NCBI RefSeq assembly: GCF_021532315.1
Contig: NZ_JAKGAO010000007.1
Span: forward strand, 234,285 to 298,284
DNA: 64,000 bases
Source: Paenibacillus tarimensis
Lineage (GTDB): Bacteria; Bacillota; Bacilli; Paenibacillales; Paenibacillaceae
Direction: 5' to 3'
How positions within the stretch are numbered: position 1 is the first letter of the stretch; every line of letters begins with the position of its first letter. The notes under the pieces are model-generated. The model worked only from the letters and a program-made list of their open reading frames with translations. It was not told where the DNA came from and ran no database searches. Positions 43,681 through 51,475 of the stretch are shown one piece after another. The position numbers and the translations under genes were made by a program.

Positions 43681-44884
43681 GGAGCGCATTGATCTGCAGG
43701 GTGCGGTGGAGGATGGCGAACTGCTCAGGGTGATTGAGCAGGTTGTCTTCGGTTGGTCTGCGAGCCGCGTACTTACGGCTGCGGGCAAGCATCAGGCGGT
43801 CAGGAGGCTTTACCATTCATTCCGCGGTCTGGATATGCTGCAGCCGCTGCTCGACGACGCTGCGGTCACCGAGATTATGATTAACGGTCATGAAGAGATA
43901 TTCATCGAGCGTAACGGATTAATCAGCCGTTTCCCGCAGAGCTTCGAGAGCAGGGAAAGACTGGAGGATCTTATCCAGTCCATTGTCGGTTCGGTTAACC
44001 GGGTGGTCAACGAATCGAGCCCGATCGTGGACGCGAGGCTGAAGGATGGCTCAAGGATACATGTCGTACTGCCGCCGGTGGCTCTTAAGGGTCCGACACT
44101 GACTATCCGGAAGTTCCCCGAGCGGCAGCTGCTGATGGATGATTTGATTGCGCGTGGCTCGCTTACTGCAGAGGCGGCAGGACTGCTGGGGAGGCTGGTT
44201 GAGGCTAAATACAACCTATTCATAAGCGGCGGTACGGGTACAGGGAAGACAACCTTCCTCAATGCGCTGTCCCGTTTCATACCGGCAGATGAGCGAGTTG
44301 TAACCATTGAGGACTCCGCTGAGCTGCAAATCCGCAATGTGCCCAATCTCGTTTCGCTTGAGGCGCGTAACGCCAATACGGAGGGCAAAGGCGCAGTCAC
44401 AATCCGCGAGTTGATCCGGGCATCGCTGCGGATGCGGCCAGACCGTATTGTAGTCGGGGAGGTGCGCGGCGGCGAGGCGCTGGATATGCTGCAGGCCATG
44501 AACACCGGGCATGATGGTTCTTTATCGACGGGGCACGCGAACAGCGCCAGGGATATGATAGCCAGGCTGGAAACGATGGTCCTGTCAGCGGCCGAACTGC
44601 CGATACCAGCGATCCGGGGGCAGATTGCTTCGGCTATAGATATTATGGTTCATCTCTCGCGGCTGCGTGATGGCTCCCGTCGTGTGACGGAAATTGCCGA
44701 AGTGGCCGGATTTTATGACGGTGACGTGCTTCTTAATGTGCTTTACCGGTATGAAGAGAATGAGGAGGATGCCGGGAGCGGGCTGTCCGCAGTGGGCGGA
44801 CTGGCCCCGACCGGCAGCGGATTGATTAATACGCGCAAATGGGCGATGGCTGGTTTTCACAGAAGGGAGGTTGATGCGCAGTGA
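43634..44884 (+). CDS. tadA: Tad secretion ATPase (CpaF/TadA)
   Basis: 416 residues. Walker A FISGGTGTGKTTFLNAL, Asp box EDSAELQI, Walker B-like RIVVGEVRGGEALDMLQAM and the His box GSLSTGHANS of the secretion ATPase superfamily, CpaF group. It powers polymerisation of the Flp pilin. The start is TTG with AAGGGGGG about 7 bp upstream, so it overlaps tadZ by ~47 bp; translation is probably coupled. The stop overlaps the tadB GTG. Confidence 0.92.
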   Translation: MLLAEEDILLLRDQVKERIDLQGAVEDGELLRVIEQVVFGWSASRVLTAAGKHQAVRRLYHSFRGLDMLQPLLDDAAVTEIMINGHEEIFIERNGLISRFPQSFESRERLEDLIQSIVGSVNRVVNESSPIVDARLKDGSRIHVVLPPVALKGPTLTIRKFPERQLLMDDLIARGSLTAEAAGLLGRLVEAKYNLFISGGTGTGKTTFLNALSRFIPADERVVTIEDSAELQIRNVPNLVSLEARNANTEGKGAVTIRELIRASLRMRPDRIVVGEVRGGEALDMLQAMNTGHDGSLSTGHANSARDMIARLETMVLSAAELPIPAIRGQIASAIDIMVHLSRLRDGSRRVTEIAEVAGFYDGDVLLNVLYRYEENEEDAGSGLSAVGGLAPTGSGLINTRKWAMAGFHRREVDAQ

Positions 44885-45627
44885 CCCTGCCGGACTATCA
44901 GAATGCCCGCCTCTCCAGGCTGCAGCTGATTGGCTCGATTTGCGCGGGTGCGGCTGTCGTCTTCACTGGAGCTTACCTGTTTTACCATTCGGTTATCATA
45001 TCGCTGCTGTTGTCTGCCATCGGCTGGTTCACCCCCCGATATGTGCGCAGGTGGCTGGTCGATTGGAGGCGAGACCGGCTGAAGCGGCAATTCAAGGAAG
45101 CGCTGCAGTCCATTGCTTCCTCGCTGGCCGCCGGGCGTTCAGTAGAAAATGCTCTCTGCTCGGTTCCTGAAGATCTTAAGATGGTTTATCCGGATGGAAG
45201 AACAGAGATCATTCGTGAATTTCACTTCATGGCAAGCTCCCTCCGCAATGGTGAAACGCCTGAGAAGTGTCTGCGTGCTTTCGCGGATCGTGCCAGGATT
45301 GATGATATTACCCAGTTTGCGGACGTACTGGCAACGGCGAAGCGGTCCGGCGGCGATATGATTGGCATCGTCAGAAGGACAGCCCAGATGATCGGCGACA
45401 AGATGGAGGTCGAGCAGGAGATTTCAGTGCTGATCGCGCGCAAACGGTTTGAGTCCAGGGTGATGCTGGCTGTGCCGTTCGTATTCATGGCCTTTCTTTC
45501 GCTGACAGCACCAGACTATATGGCTCCGCTTTACAGCGGCATAGGGTATTTGCTGCTGACCGGTGCGCTCGCTGCGCTGTATGGCTGCTACCTGCTGACC
45601 CGCAAGTGGATGACTATTGAGGTATAG
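44881..45627 (+). CDS. tadB: Tad pilus inner-membrane platform protein TadB
   Basis: 248 residues, T2SF-type. Membrane segments near residues 17-50 and at the C-terminus (FVFMAFLSLTAPDYM, YLLLTGALAALYGCYLL); the cytoplasmic core has ALQSIASSLAAGRSVENAL and GDMIGIVRRTAQMIGDKMEVEQE, the typical F-domain. The start is GTG overlapping the tadA stop, with GGGAGG upstream. Paired with the next gene as TadB/TadC. Confidence 0.87.
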   Translation: MTLPDYQNARLSRLQLIGSICAGAAVVFTGAYLFYHSVIISLLLSAIGWFTPRYVRRWLVDWRRDRLKRQFKEALQSIASSLAAGRSVENALCSVPEDLKMVYPDGRTEIIREFHFMASSLRNGETPEKCLRAFADRARIDDITQFADVLATAKRSGGDMIGIVRRTAQMIGDKMEVEQEISVLIARKRFESRVMLAVPFVFMAFLSLTAPDYMAPLYSGIGYLLLTGALAALYGCYLLTRKWMTIEV

Positions 45628-45689
45628 CGGCAGCAGAGCAGGAAGTATGACTGACTGTGCCGGCCAAAGTACGGGAGAGGAGGGAAGCC

Positions 45690-46556
45690 ATGCAGGTATT
45701 GATTGTGGTTGTGCTTGCAGGCTTATGGGGCTGGATGCTCTGGAATTCAGAACAAGTATCCAGGAAGAGGGAGAACGGGCTGCAGGCTGCTGCCAGCTTA
45801 TCACAGCTGGAGAGACTGATTGGCCGGCCGTTCTTGCTGGCACTGGAGAAGTGGAGGCTGTTCGACATGCTGCAGTCGTTCCTTACAGTCCTGCACGCGA
45901 GGCTGCTGCTGGTTGAGGGCGAGACCGTGTCGCCACGACGCTCGCGAATGTTCATTGCGGAAACAGTGGGACTTGGCTACGCATCGTTAACCGGACTGGC
46001 GGTACTGGGACTGCTGGCGGATGAGCCGGCTATGCTGGCTATGGGTCTGCTGATACTGGTGCTGGTACCGGCATCCAGGATACGCGGTTTATTCAACAGG
46101 GTGGAGGAACGCAGGAGAGAGATGGTCCGGACGCTGCCGGATCTGCTCAGCAAGCTGATGCTGCTGGTAGGAGCCGGCGAGACTGTTCAGTCTGCACTAT
46201 TTCGCTGCGCGGAGGCCGGGAAGGAAGATCACCCGCTGTATAATGAGCTGCGCAGGGCGATGAACGCATACCGGAACGGCGAGCCATTCGGCCAGTCGCT
46301 GGAAGCCTTCGGCAAGCGCTGCGGTGTCCAGGAGGTATCGGTATTCACCGCAGTTCTGCTGCTTAACAGCCGCAAGGGAGGCGACAGCTTCGTCGTTTCC
46401 CTGCGGGAGCTGTCTCTTACGCTATGGGAGAAGCGCAAGGCGCTTGCCAAGGTGAAGGGCGAGGAGGCGTCCTCGAAGCTGGCTTTTCCGCTAACAGCCA
46501 TTTTCTTCGTGTTAATGGTGCTGGTCGGTGCGCCGGCTGTGCTGATGATGTCTTAG
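45690..46556 (+). CDS. tadC: Tad pilus inner-membrane platform protein TadC
   Basis: About 288 residues, a second T2SF-type protein. N-terminal membrane segment (about 1-18), two more near 100-140, the F-domain (RTLPDLLSKLMLLVGAGETVQSAL, GGDSFVVSLRELSLTLWEKRKA) and a C-terminal membrane helix. ATG at 45690 follows AGAGGAGGG; an earlier GTG at 45657 is less likely. Follows tadB by about 60 bp. Confidence 0.87.
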   Translation: MQVLIVVVLAGLWGWMLWNSEQVSRKRENGLQAAASLSQLERLIGRPFLLALEKWRLFDMLQSFLTVLHARLLLVEGETVSPRRSRMFIAETVGLGYASLTGLAVLGLLADEPAMLAMGLLILVLVPASRIRGLFNRVEERRREMVRTLPDLLSKLMLLVGAGETVQSALFRCAEAGKEDHPLYNELRRAMNAYRNGEPFGQSLEAFGKRCGVQEVSVFTAVLLLNSRKGGDSFVVSLRELSLTLWEKRKALAKVKGEEASSKLAFPLTAIFFVLMVLVGAPAVLMMS

Positions 46557-46653
46557 CTGGTCAGGTGCTGATCGTGTAACGACTTACTTAAACGCAAGTC
46601 AAATTATACAGCCGTACGGCGCAAAGCCGGCGGATTACAGGAGGAATTGTATC

Positions 46654-46842
46654 ATGTTAACTCGGATGAAGAATCAAGCACGGAAGCTGTGGAAATCGGA
46701 AGAAGGGCTTGGCACGCTGGAGGTTATTCTCATCATTGCAGTCATTATCATTATTGTTATATTGTTCCGGAGCTGGATTGTGGATTTTCTCACTGATCTG
46801 ATGGGCAAGGCAGAAAAGAAATCCAATGAAATCTTCTCCTAA
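46654..46842 (+). CDS. flp: Flp/type IVb-like major pilin
   Basis: 62 residues. A basic leader ending KSEEG is followed by LGTLEVILIIAVIIIIVI: prepilin cleavage between G and L, with Glu at position +5, then a hydrophobic helix and a short polar tail. This is the Flp pilin architecture. It should be processed by the A24 peptidase encoded downstream and assembled by TadA/B/C. AGGAGGAA precedes the ATG. The next gene overlaps its last 17 bp. Confidence 0.85.
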   Translation: MLTRMKNQARKLWKSEEGLGTLEVILIIAVIIIIVILFRSWIVDFLTDLMGKAEKKSNEIFS

Positions 46843-47521
46843 CAGGCTTGTCAGGGCCTGGCGTGAGGAGAAGGGAAGTGCGGTGCTGGAATCGACAACT
46901 GTGTTCCCGCTTGTCTTCATCTCTATACTGCTCATGATGCTGCTTGGACTGGTCGTTTACCAGAGAGTCATTCTTTACTACAACGCATCATCTGCTGCTG
47001 ACCGGGCTGCCTTTCGCTGGGATAACAGCCACAGGGACCCGGCGACAGGCCTTGCTCCCACTGGAGTGTATGACGGCTTATATTGGCGGCTTACCGAAGA
47101 CGATATGCTGAATGGTATTTTCGGCGCGGTTACAGGAAGTGACGGCGGCAGGATCGAGCTTGAGCTTCCGGCCTCCGGGGAGACGGAGGGAGAAGAAGCT
47201 GGTTTGCAGTTGAAGAAGATGAAGCAGGCTGCCGCAAGATTGCCGGTCACGATCTCCGGAACGATGGGATCTGACCGTCAAAATTTGCTCCGTACAATAG
47301 ATATGCATCTCGTTTCACCCTTGACGGTGGAGGCAATCACCAGGATGACGGGAAGCTCTACCATGGAGGGAAAAGCGGTCAGTACGGTTGCAGATCCGGT
47401 AGAATTCATTCGTACGGTTGATTTGGCCCGTTATTATGCAGCGAAATTCGGTACGGGACCAGCGGCAGCAGCCAAGCGGCAGGAGGCCGGTGAGATTGTC
47501 AAACAGCGGAGAAATCCCTAA
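46826..47521 (+). CDS. TadE-like pseudopilin
   Basis: 231 residues. Basic leader, then EEKG with cleavage before SAVLE (Glu at +5) and the hydrophobic segment FPLVFISILLMMLLGLVVY; the rest is a soluble, mostly helical/beta domain with no other known motif. TadE/F pseudopilins help Flp assembly or sit at the pilus. No good ribosome site, but the overlap with flp would couple translation. Confidence 0.72.
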   Translation: MKSSPNRLVRAWREEKGSAVLESTTVFPLVFISILLMMLLGLVVYQRVILYYNASSAADRAAFRWDNSHRDPATGLAPTGVYDGLYWRLTEDDMLNGIFGAVTGSDGGRIELELPASGETEGEEAGLQLKKMKQAAARLPVTISGTMGSDRQNLLRTIDMHLVSPLTVEAITRMTGSSTMEGKAVSTVADPVEFIRTVDLARYYAAKFGTGPAAAAKRQEAGEIVKQRRNP

Positions 47522-47602
47522 CGACAAGCACTGGGCGCCAGACAGGATGCTTCAAATGAATAGCCAGCAGCAGGTTGAGAAAGCAGGTGAACCCTTCATT
47601 AT

Positions 47603-49903
47603 ATGAGTGATATTAAACATAACCGAGGCAGGATTCGTGAGGAGGAGCGGAGCGGCGGCAGAAGAGGCAGGGTCAGGTCTCAGTCTGACAAAAAACAGAG
47701 AAGAAACGCACTCCGGTCCGTTAATGGCTCCGTATCACTTTACCTGGTCATGGTTGCCTCGGTAGTTCTGTTGTTCATGTCCGTCCTAATCGATTATGCA
47801 CGGATTGCTGCCTTTGAACGGCAGGTGGAAAGCGCCGCATATGCCGGTGTCCGTTCCGTGCTATCCGCTTATGATGAAGCGCTGTACAGGCGGTACGGAT
47901 TGTTCGGCAGGGGTGGTACCGAGTCCGGCACTATTTTGCGTGACACAATTGAAGACGGCATGCTGGTACAGCGCGAGCAGTCCTTCCAGCTGCTGAGGGG
48001 CAGGGTGGAGAGTCTCCAGGCATTTGACGGTGACAGTCTGGGGCTGCATCTGGTGCTTAGGCGGCAGATTCTGGAGGACATGAAATATAAGGCGCCTGTT
48101 GACTTTGCCATGGAGCTGGCTAACCGGCTTAAGCCCCTGTCTTCTTCGATAGCGGAGGCCAAGGAAACGGTACAGCGTATGGATGAGCTGAGGAAGCTGT
48201 ATGACCAGCGGCAAAAGCATTTGCTTCAGGCTCTGAATTATCAGAGGCAGGCGGCACAGGAGGTTCAGCGTTCGGGGATTGGGGAACTGATTCCTGCTGC
48301 CTTCAATGTTGTGTCGGGTTATGCCAGCTATCAGAGCTGGATTGCGAGTGATGCGGCTCGTGAAGAGGGCACCGAACCGGAGTATGAGGATGAAATAAGG
48401 CAGTACGCGGCTTCCGCCAGATCCACAGCATCCCAAGCCGGGAGTGCGGGTACGAGGTTCAAACCGGAGCATGACCGGCTGCTTAGGCTGGCAGCGGGAG
48501 AGATTGCAAGTGCGCAGGCATTGAACGAACGCATGAAACAAGTAGCATCGGCAATGTCCGCCACTGCTCAAACAAGTGCCATGTCTGGCCAGAGCAACGG
48601 GGGCAGCAGTAGTGGGATGGGCGGACTAACAGGTACTGGAACGGGGACCGGGTTGTCCGCCAATGAGCAGGATACCGAACGTCTGGTTCTGCCTGATACC
48701 TGGTTTGGCGAATATCTAACAGAGCTGGAAGTGCAAAAGTCGGATGCAGCTGCCATTCAGCAGGCAGCCAGCCGTTTCCAATCCGCTGTATATGCCGCTG
48801 TTGGTGGGTATACCTCTTCAGACAGCGGAATGCCGGTTGCGGCTGCATCGCTAAGCAGCGACTATACCTTGTACAGCGAGCGCTATCTCACACCTGGCAG
48901 CCGACTGACCGCAAGGGAAAGGGCTATCCGGTATGATCAGGCAGCTGACGATGAACGCAAAGCTTTGGAAGAACAGGCAGAGACCAAGATGAATGAGGCC
49001 CGTCAGCTGCTATCTCGTGTAACCGATATGCATCACTCCGAGGAGGTGGCGGCAGCCTTTGAAGAGCTTAGGAGGCTGTATGAGCAGAACAGCAGTCTAA
49101 ACGAACAGGTATCAGCCGCTGACGGGGGTTCGGCAGCAGCCTCTGGAGGCGGCAGTAACTCTGGAGATGGGTTGGACAGCGGGGGAACCGCAGCGGAGTC
49201 GATGTCTTCGGCCGATCAAGTATTCGGCGGACTGTCAAACACGATGCTGTCAATAAGGGACGAGCTGTATATCAATGAGTATGCGGTCCACCGGTTCACT
49301 TCACTCAGCCCTGATCAGCTGGAGCTGACAGCTTCCCCCGCTGGGGGCCAAACCGTAACGCCTGTGCCAGTCTTTGCGGCTGAGAGGCAGGAAGTGGAAT
49401 ATATTCTTTACGGCAACCACGATCAGATGGTGAACCTTACGCTAGCCTATGGGGAAATCTTCACGATACGCTTGGCCGTTAGGACGATGGAAGGACTGAT
49501 TGAGTGCCGGTCTCTTGGCCATCCTCTGCTTATTTTTGCAGCGGCGGTTGTCTACGGGATTGAGAAGACGCTTGAGGATATGGCCGAGCTGTTCCGGGAC
49601 GGAACAACACCAATCTCGAAGCATATACCGGGTGAGCTTCGCTATAAGGATTATCTTCGCATGTTCCTGCTAATCCATGGAAGTGAGACCGATAAGCTAT
49701 CCCGTATGACTGCGGTTATTGAGCATAATACCGGCTACAGGCTGCATGAGATACCTGCTGCTGTATCAGGGGAAGTGAAGGCATCTGTACGGTTATGGTT
49801 CCTTCCGGGTGTCATGAGGATGGTTGGTTATGTCAGCCCACTTCAAGGAAAGGTTGTCGGAAACCGTTATGAGACGACTAAGACGGCGGCTTGGTCTTAT
49901 TAA
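47603..49903 (+). CDS. Large TadG/DUF5702-like membrane protein
   Basis: 766 residues. A very basic N-terminus (about 1-42), one membrane helix (about 45-63; SLYLVMVASVVLLFMSVLIDYA), then a large extracellular region with coiled coils (about 130-330), a Gly/Ser-rich stretch (about 325-350 and 505-535) and a C-terminal domain with EYILYGNHDQMVN and a hydrophobic piece around LLIFAAAVVYGIEK. The Tad-locus position and N-terminal pattern fit TadG-like proteins of the DUF5702 type. No clean prepilin cleavage (no Glu at +5). No good ribosome site before the ATG. Its 3' end overlaps the next gene by ~70 bp. Confidence 0.7.
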   Translation: MSDIKHNRGRIREEERSGGRRGRVRSQSDKKQRRNALRSVNGSVSLYLVMVASVVLLFMSVLIDYARIAAFERQVESAAYAGVRSVLSAYDEALYRRYGLFGRGGTESGTILRDTIEDGMLVQREQSFQLLRGRVESLQAFDGDSLGLHLVLRRQILEDMKYKAPVDFAMELANRLKPLSSSIAEAKETVQRMDELRKLYDQRQKHLLQALNYQRQAAQEVQRSGIGELIPAAFNVVSGYASYQSWIASDAAREEGTEPEYEDEIRQYAASARSTASQAGSAGTRFKPEHDRLLRLAAGEIASAQALNERMKQVASAMSATAQTSAMSGQSNGGSSSGMGGLTGTGTGTGLSANEQDTERLVLPDTWFGEYLTELEVQKSDAAAIQQAASRFQSAVYAAVGGYTSSDSGMPVAAASLSSDYTLYSERYLTPGSRLTARERAIRYDQAADDERKALEEQAETKMNEARQLLSRVTDMHHSEEVAAAFEELRRLYEQNSSLNEQVSAADGGSAAASGGGSNSGDGLDSGGTAAESMSSADQVFGGLSNTMLSIRDELYINEYAVHRFTSLSPDQLELTASPAGGQTVTPVPVFAAERQEVEYILYGNHDQMVNLTLAYGEIFTIRLAVRTMEGLIECRSLGHPLLIFAAAVVYGIEKTLEDMAELFRDGTTPISKHIPGELRYKDYLRMFLLIHGSETDKLSRMTAVIEHNTGYRLHEIPAAVSGEVKASVRLWFLPGVMRMVGYVSPLQGKVVGNRYETTKTAAWSY

Positions 49904-50825
49904 ACCACTGCGGGACGAGCGGGGCGGAATGGCATTGGAGGCTTCAGTCTCTCTGCCTATGTTCCTGTTTGTCCTGCTGTTCCTGATCTGCATGATCCGT
50001 ATGGTAACTGCCCAGATGGTTCTTCAGGATACGGCTTCACAGGTGGTCAGGCAGACTGCGGCGCATATATATCCGGCTGCTTTAGCGGCGGAAGGGTTAT
50101 CCGGAAGCCTGCCTGCAATCCCGCAACTGCCTCTGATTGAACTCGGGGAAATTGGGCCCGTGGCGGCGGAGTTGGCCGAGTATCTGCCGGAGCCTGCCGG
50201 GTCCCTGGTAAGCGGGGCCCTGAATGGCGATTGGAGACCGCTGCAAAATCTGGCCGCGACCGAGCTTGGAAGGGGACTGGTTATGCCAGTTGTTAACCGG
50301 CTTGCCGAGGACACTGTGCTGGAGACGGAACGTATTGATCTGCGCGAATTGTCGCTGCCCGATATCCAGACACGGGAGCATCCGTATTTAACAGCGGCGT
50401 TGGATTATAATTTTCCGCTTGGTCTGCCGTTCACGAAGCAGTCAATAACGCTTACCGCCACAGCAAGGGAGAGAGTGTGGCTGAGCGATTCAGCTTCTGC
50501 CAAGGTTCATACCGGAGGGACGGAGGAGCAGTCTGAACTTCGTATTATCGCGATCGAGCCGTCACCGGTAAGGCCGGGACGCACGGCAAGGGTTATTGCC
50601 TCCGCTGCTCCCAATCAGACGGTTTCGTTAACGGTTATTTATAAGAGCGGTACGAGCCGGGCAAGAAATCTGGGTGAGGCGACAGCAGACGAGCATGGCG
50701 TTGTAACCTGGGAATGGCATGTATCCGGGAATACCACATCGGGTACATGGGAGATTCAGGTTGCAGACAGCAGGGGCGCAGCGGTTGGCGGGCATTTTAT
50801 CGTAGCGAGGATGGATGAGGGTTAG
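49830..50825 (+). CDS. TadE-like pseudopilin with C-terminal Ig-like domain
   Basis: About 331 residues. Leader RDERG with cleavage before GMALE (Glu +5), hydrophobic helix (about 38-58), a middle region, then about residues 240-328 that read like an all-beta Ig-like or Fn3-type domain (PSPVRPGRTARVIASA, WEWHVSGNTTSGTWEIQV, GGHFIV). In this position it may be a minor pilin or tip component exposing the Ig domain. ATG 49830 with GAGGATGG upstream; TTG 49824 and ATG 49869 are alternatives. It overlaps the previous gene by ~70 bp. Confidence 0.7.
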   Translation: MSAHFKERLSETVMRRLRRRLGLIKPLRDERGGMALEASVSLPMFLFVLLFLICMIRMVTAQMVLQDTASQVVRQTAAHIYPAALAAEGLSGSLPAIPQLPLIELGEIGPVAAELAEYLPEPAGSLVSGALNGDWRPLQNLAATELGRGLVMPVVNRLAEDTVLETERIDLRELSLPDIQTREHPYLTAALDYNFPLGLPFTKQSITLTATARERVWLSDSASAKVHTGGTEEQSELRIIAIEPSPVRPGRTARVIASAAPNQTVSLTVIYKSGTSRARNLGEATADEHGVVTWEWHVSGNTTSGTWEIQVADSRGAAVGGHFIVARMDEG

Positions 50826-50831
50826 AAGATA

Positions 50832-50857
50832 ACCCGGCAGAGAAATCTCTGCCGGGT
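50832..50857 (+). other. Perfect 12-bp inverted repeat between Tad genes
   Basis: ACCCGGCAGAGA / TCTCTGCCGGGT with only AA between, located 7 bp after one stop and 10 bp before the next ATG. No T-run follows, so it is not a normal terminator; it may be an RNA processing or stability structure that separates pseudopilin and peptidase expression. Confidence 0.5.
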
Positions 50858-50866
50858 GCGTTACTT

Positions 50867-51427
50867 ATGAATAATGGAAAGACGGTGATGGCTTTGATGA
50901 TTGCCTGGTGGTCTGCTGCTGGCGCTGCTGCTTTACTTGCTGCTGCCTTCATAACAGATATCCGGTCGATGAAAATCCCGAATTGGCTGACTCTCCCCTG
51001 CTGTGCCGCAGGCCTGCTGGCTCATTTGGCGGCTGCGGGATGGATGGGGCTCGGCAGTGCACTGCTCGGGACGGCGGTAGGATTTGCACTGATGTATGTG
51101 CTGTTTGTGTTTGGCGGTGTAGGGGCCGGGGATGTCAAGCTGTTCGGCGCTTTGGGGGCCTGGACAGGAGCGGCTGGTGTATGGGGCGTTACGATGTATT
51201 CCATTTTGTTTGCGGGTGCTGCCGGGCTGGTTATTCTGATCTGGAAGAAAGCCCGACGAGGCAGGCCGCTGAATGGCCAGCTTCTATTAGCGGGTGTTCA
51301 GCTGAAGCTGCTGGATGGCATTAATCGTGTAACCGGACCGGCCGCGGCCGAAGAAAAGGTAACGATCCGCTTTCCGTTTATGCTGGCTGTTCTGCCGGGG
51401 GCTGTTGTGTTCTGGTTCGCAGGATGA
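50867..51427 (+). CDS. A24-type prepilin peptidase
   Basis: 186 residues, about six hydrophobic segments. The catalytic aspartates are in FITDIRSMKIPNWLTL and GVGAGDVKLFGALGAW (GxGD), the CpaA/TadV layout without the N-methyltransferase domain. It should cut Flp and the TadE-like leaders in this locus. Start could also be the ATG at 50888; GGGTG upstream fits 50867. It lies 41 bp after the previous gene. Confidence 0.88.
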   Translation: MNNGKTVMALMIAWWSAAGAAALLAAAFITDIRSMKIPNWLTLPCCAAGLLAHLAAAGWMGLGSALLGTAVGFALMYVLFVFGGVGAGDVKLFGALGAWTGAAGVWGVTMYSILFAGAAGLVILIWKKARRGRPLNGQLLLAGVQLKLLDGINRVTGPAAAEEKVTIRFPFMLAVLPGAVVFWFAG

Positions 51428-51475
51428 AAAGCACCGGAACAAGTTTCATTATGTAAATAGAGGATGGTGACATAA

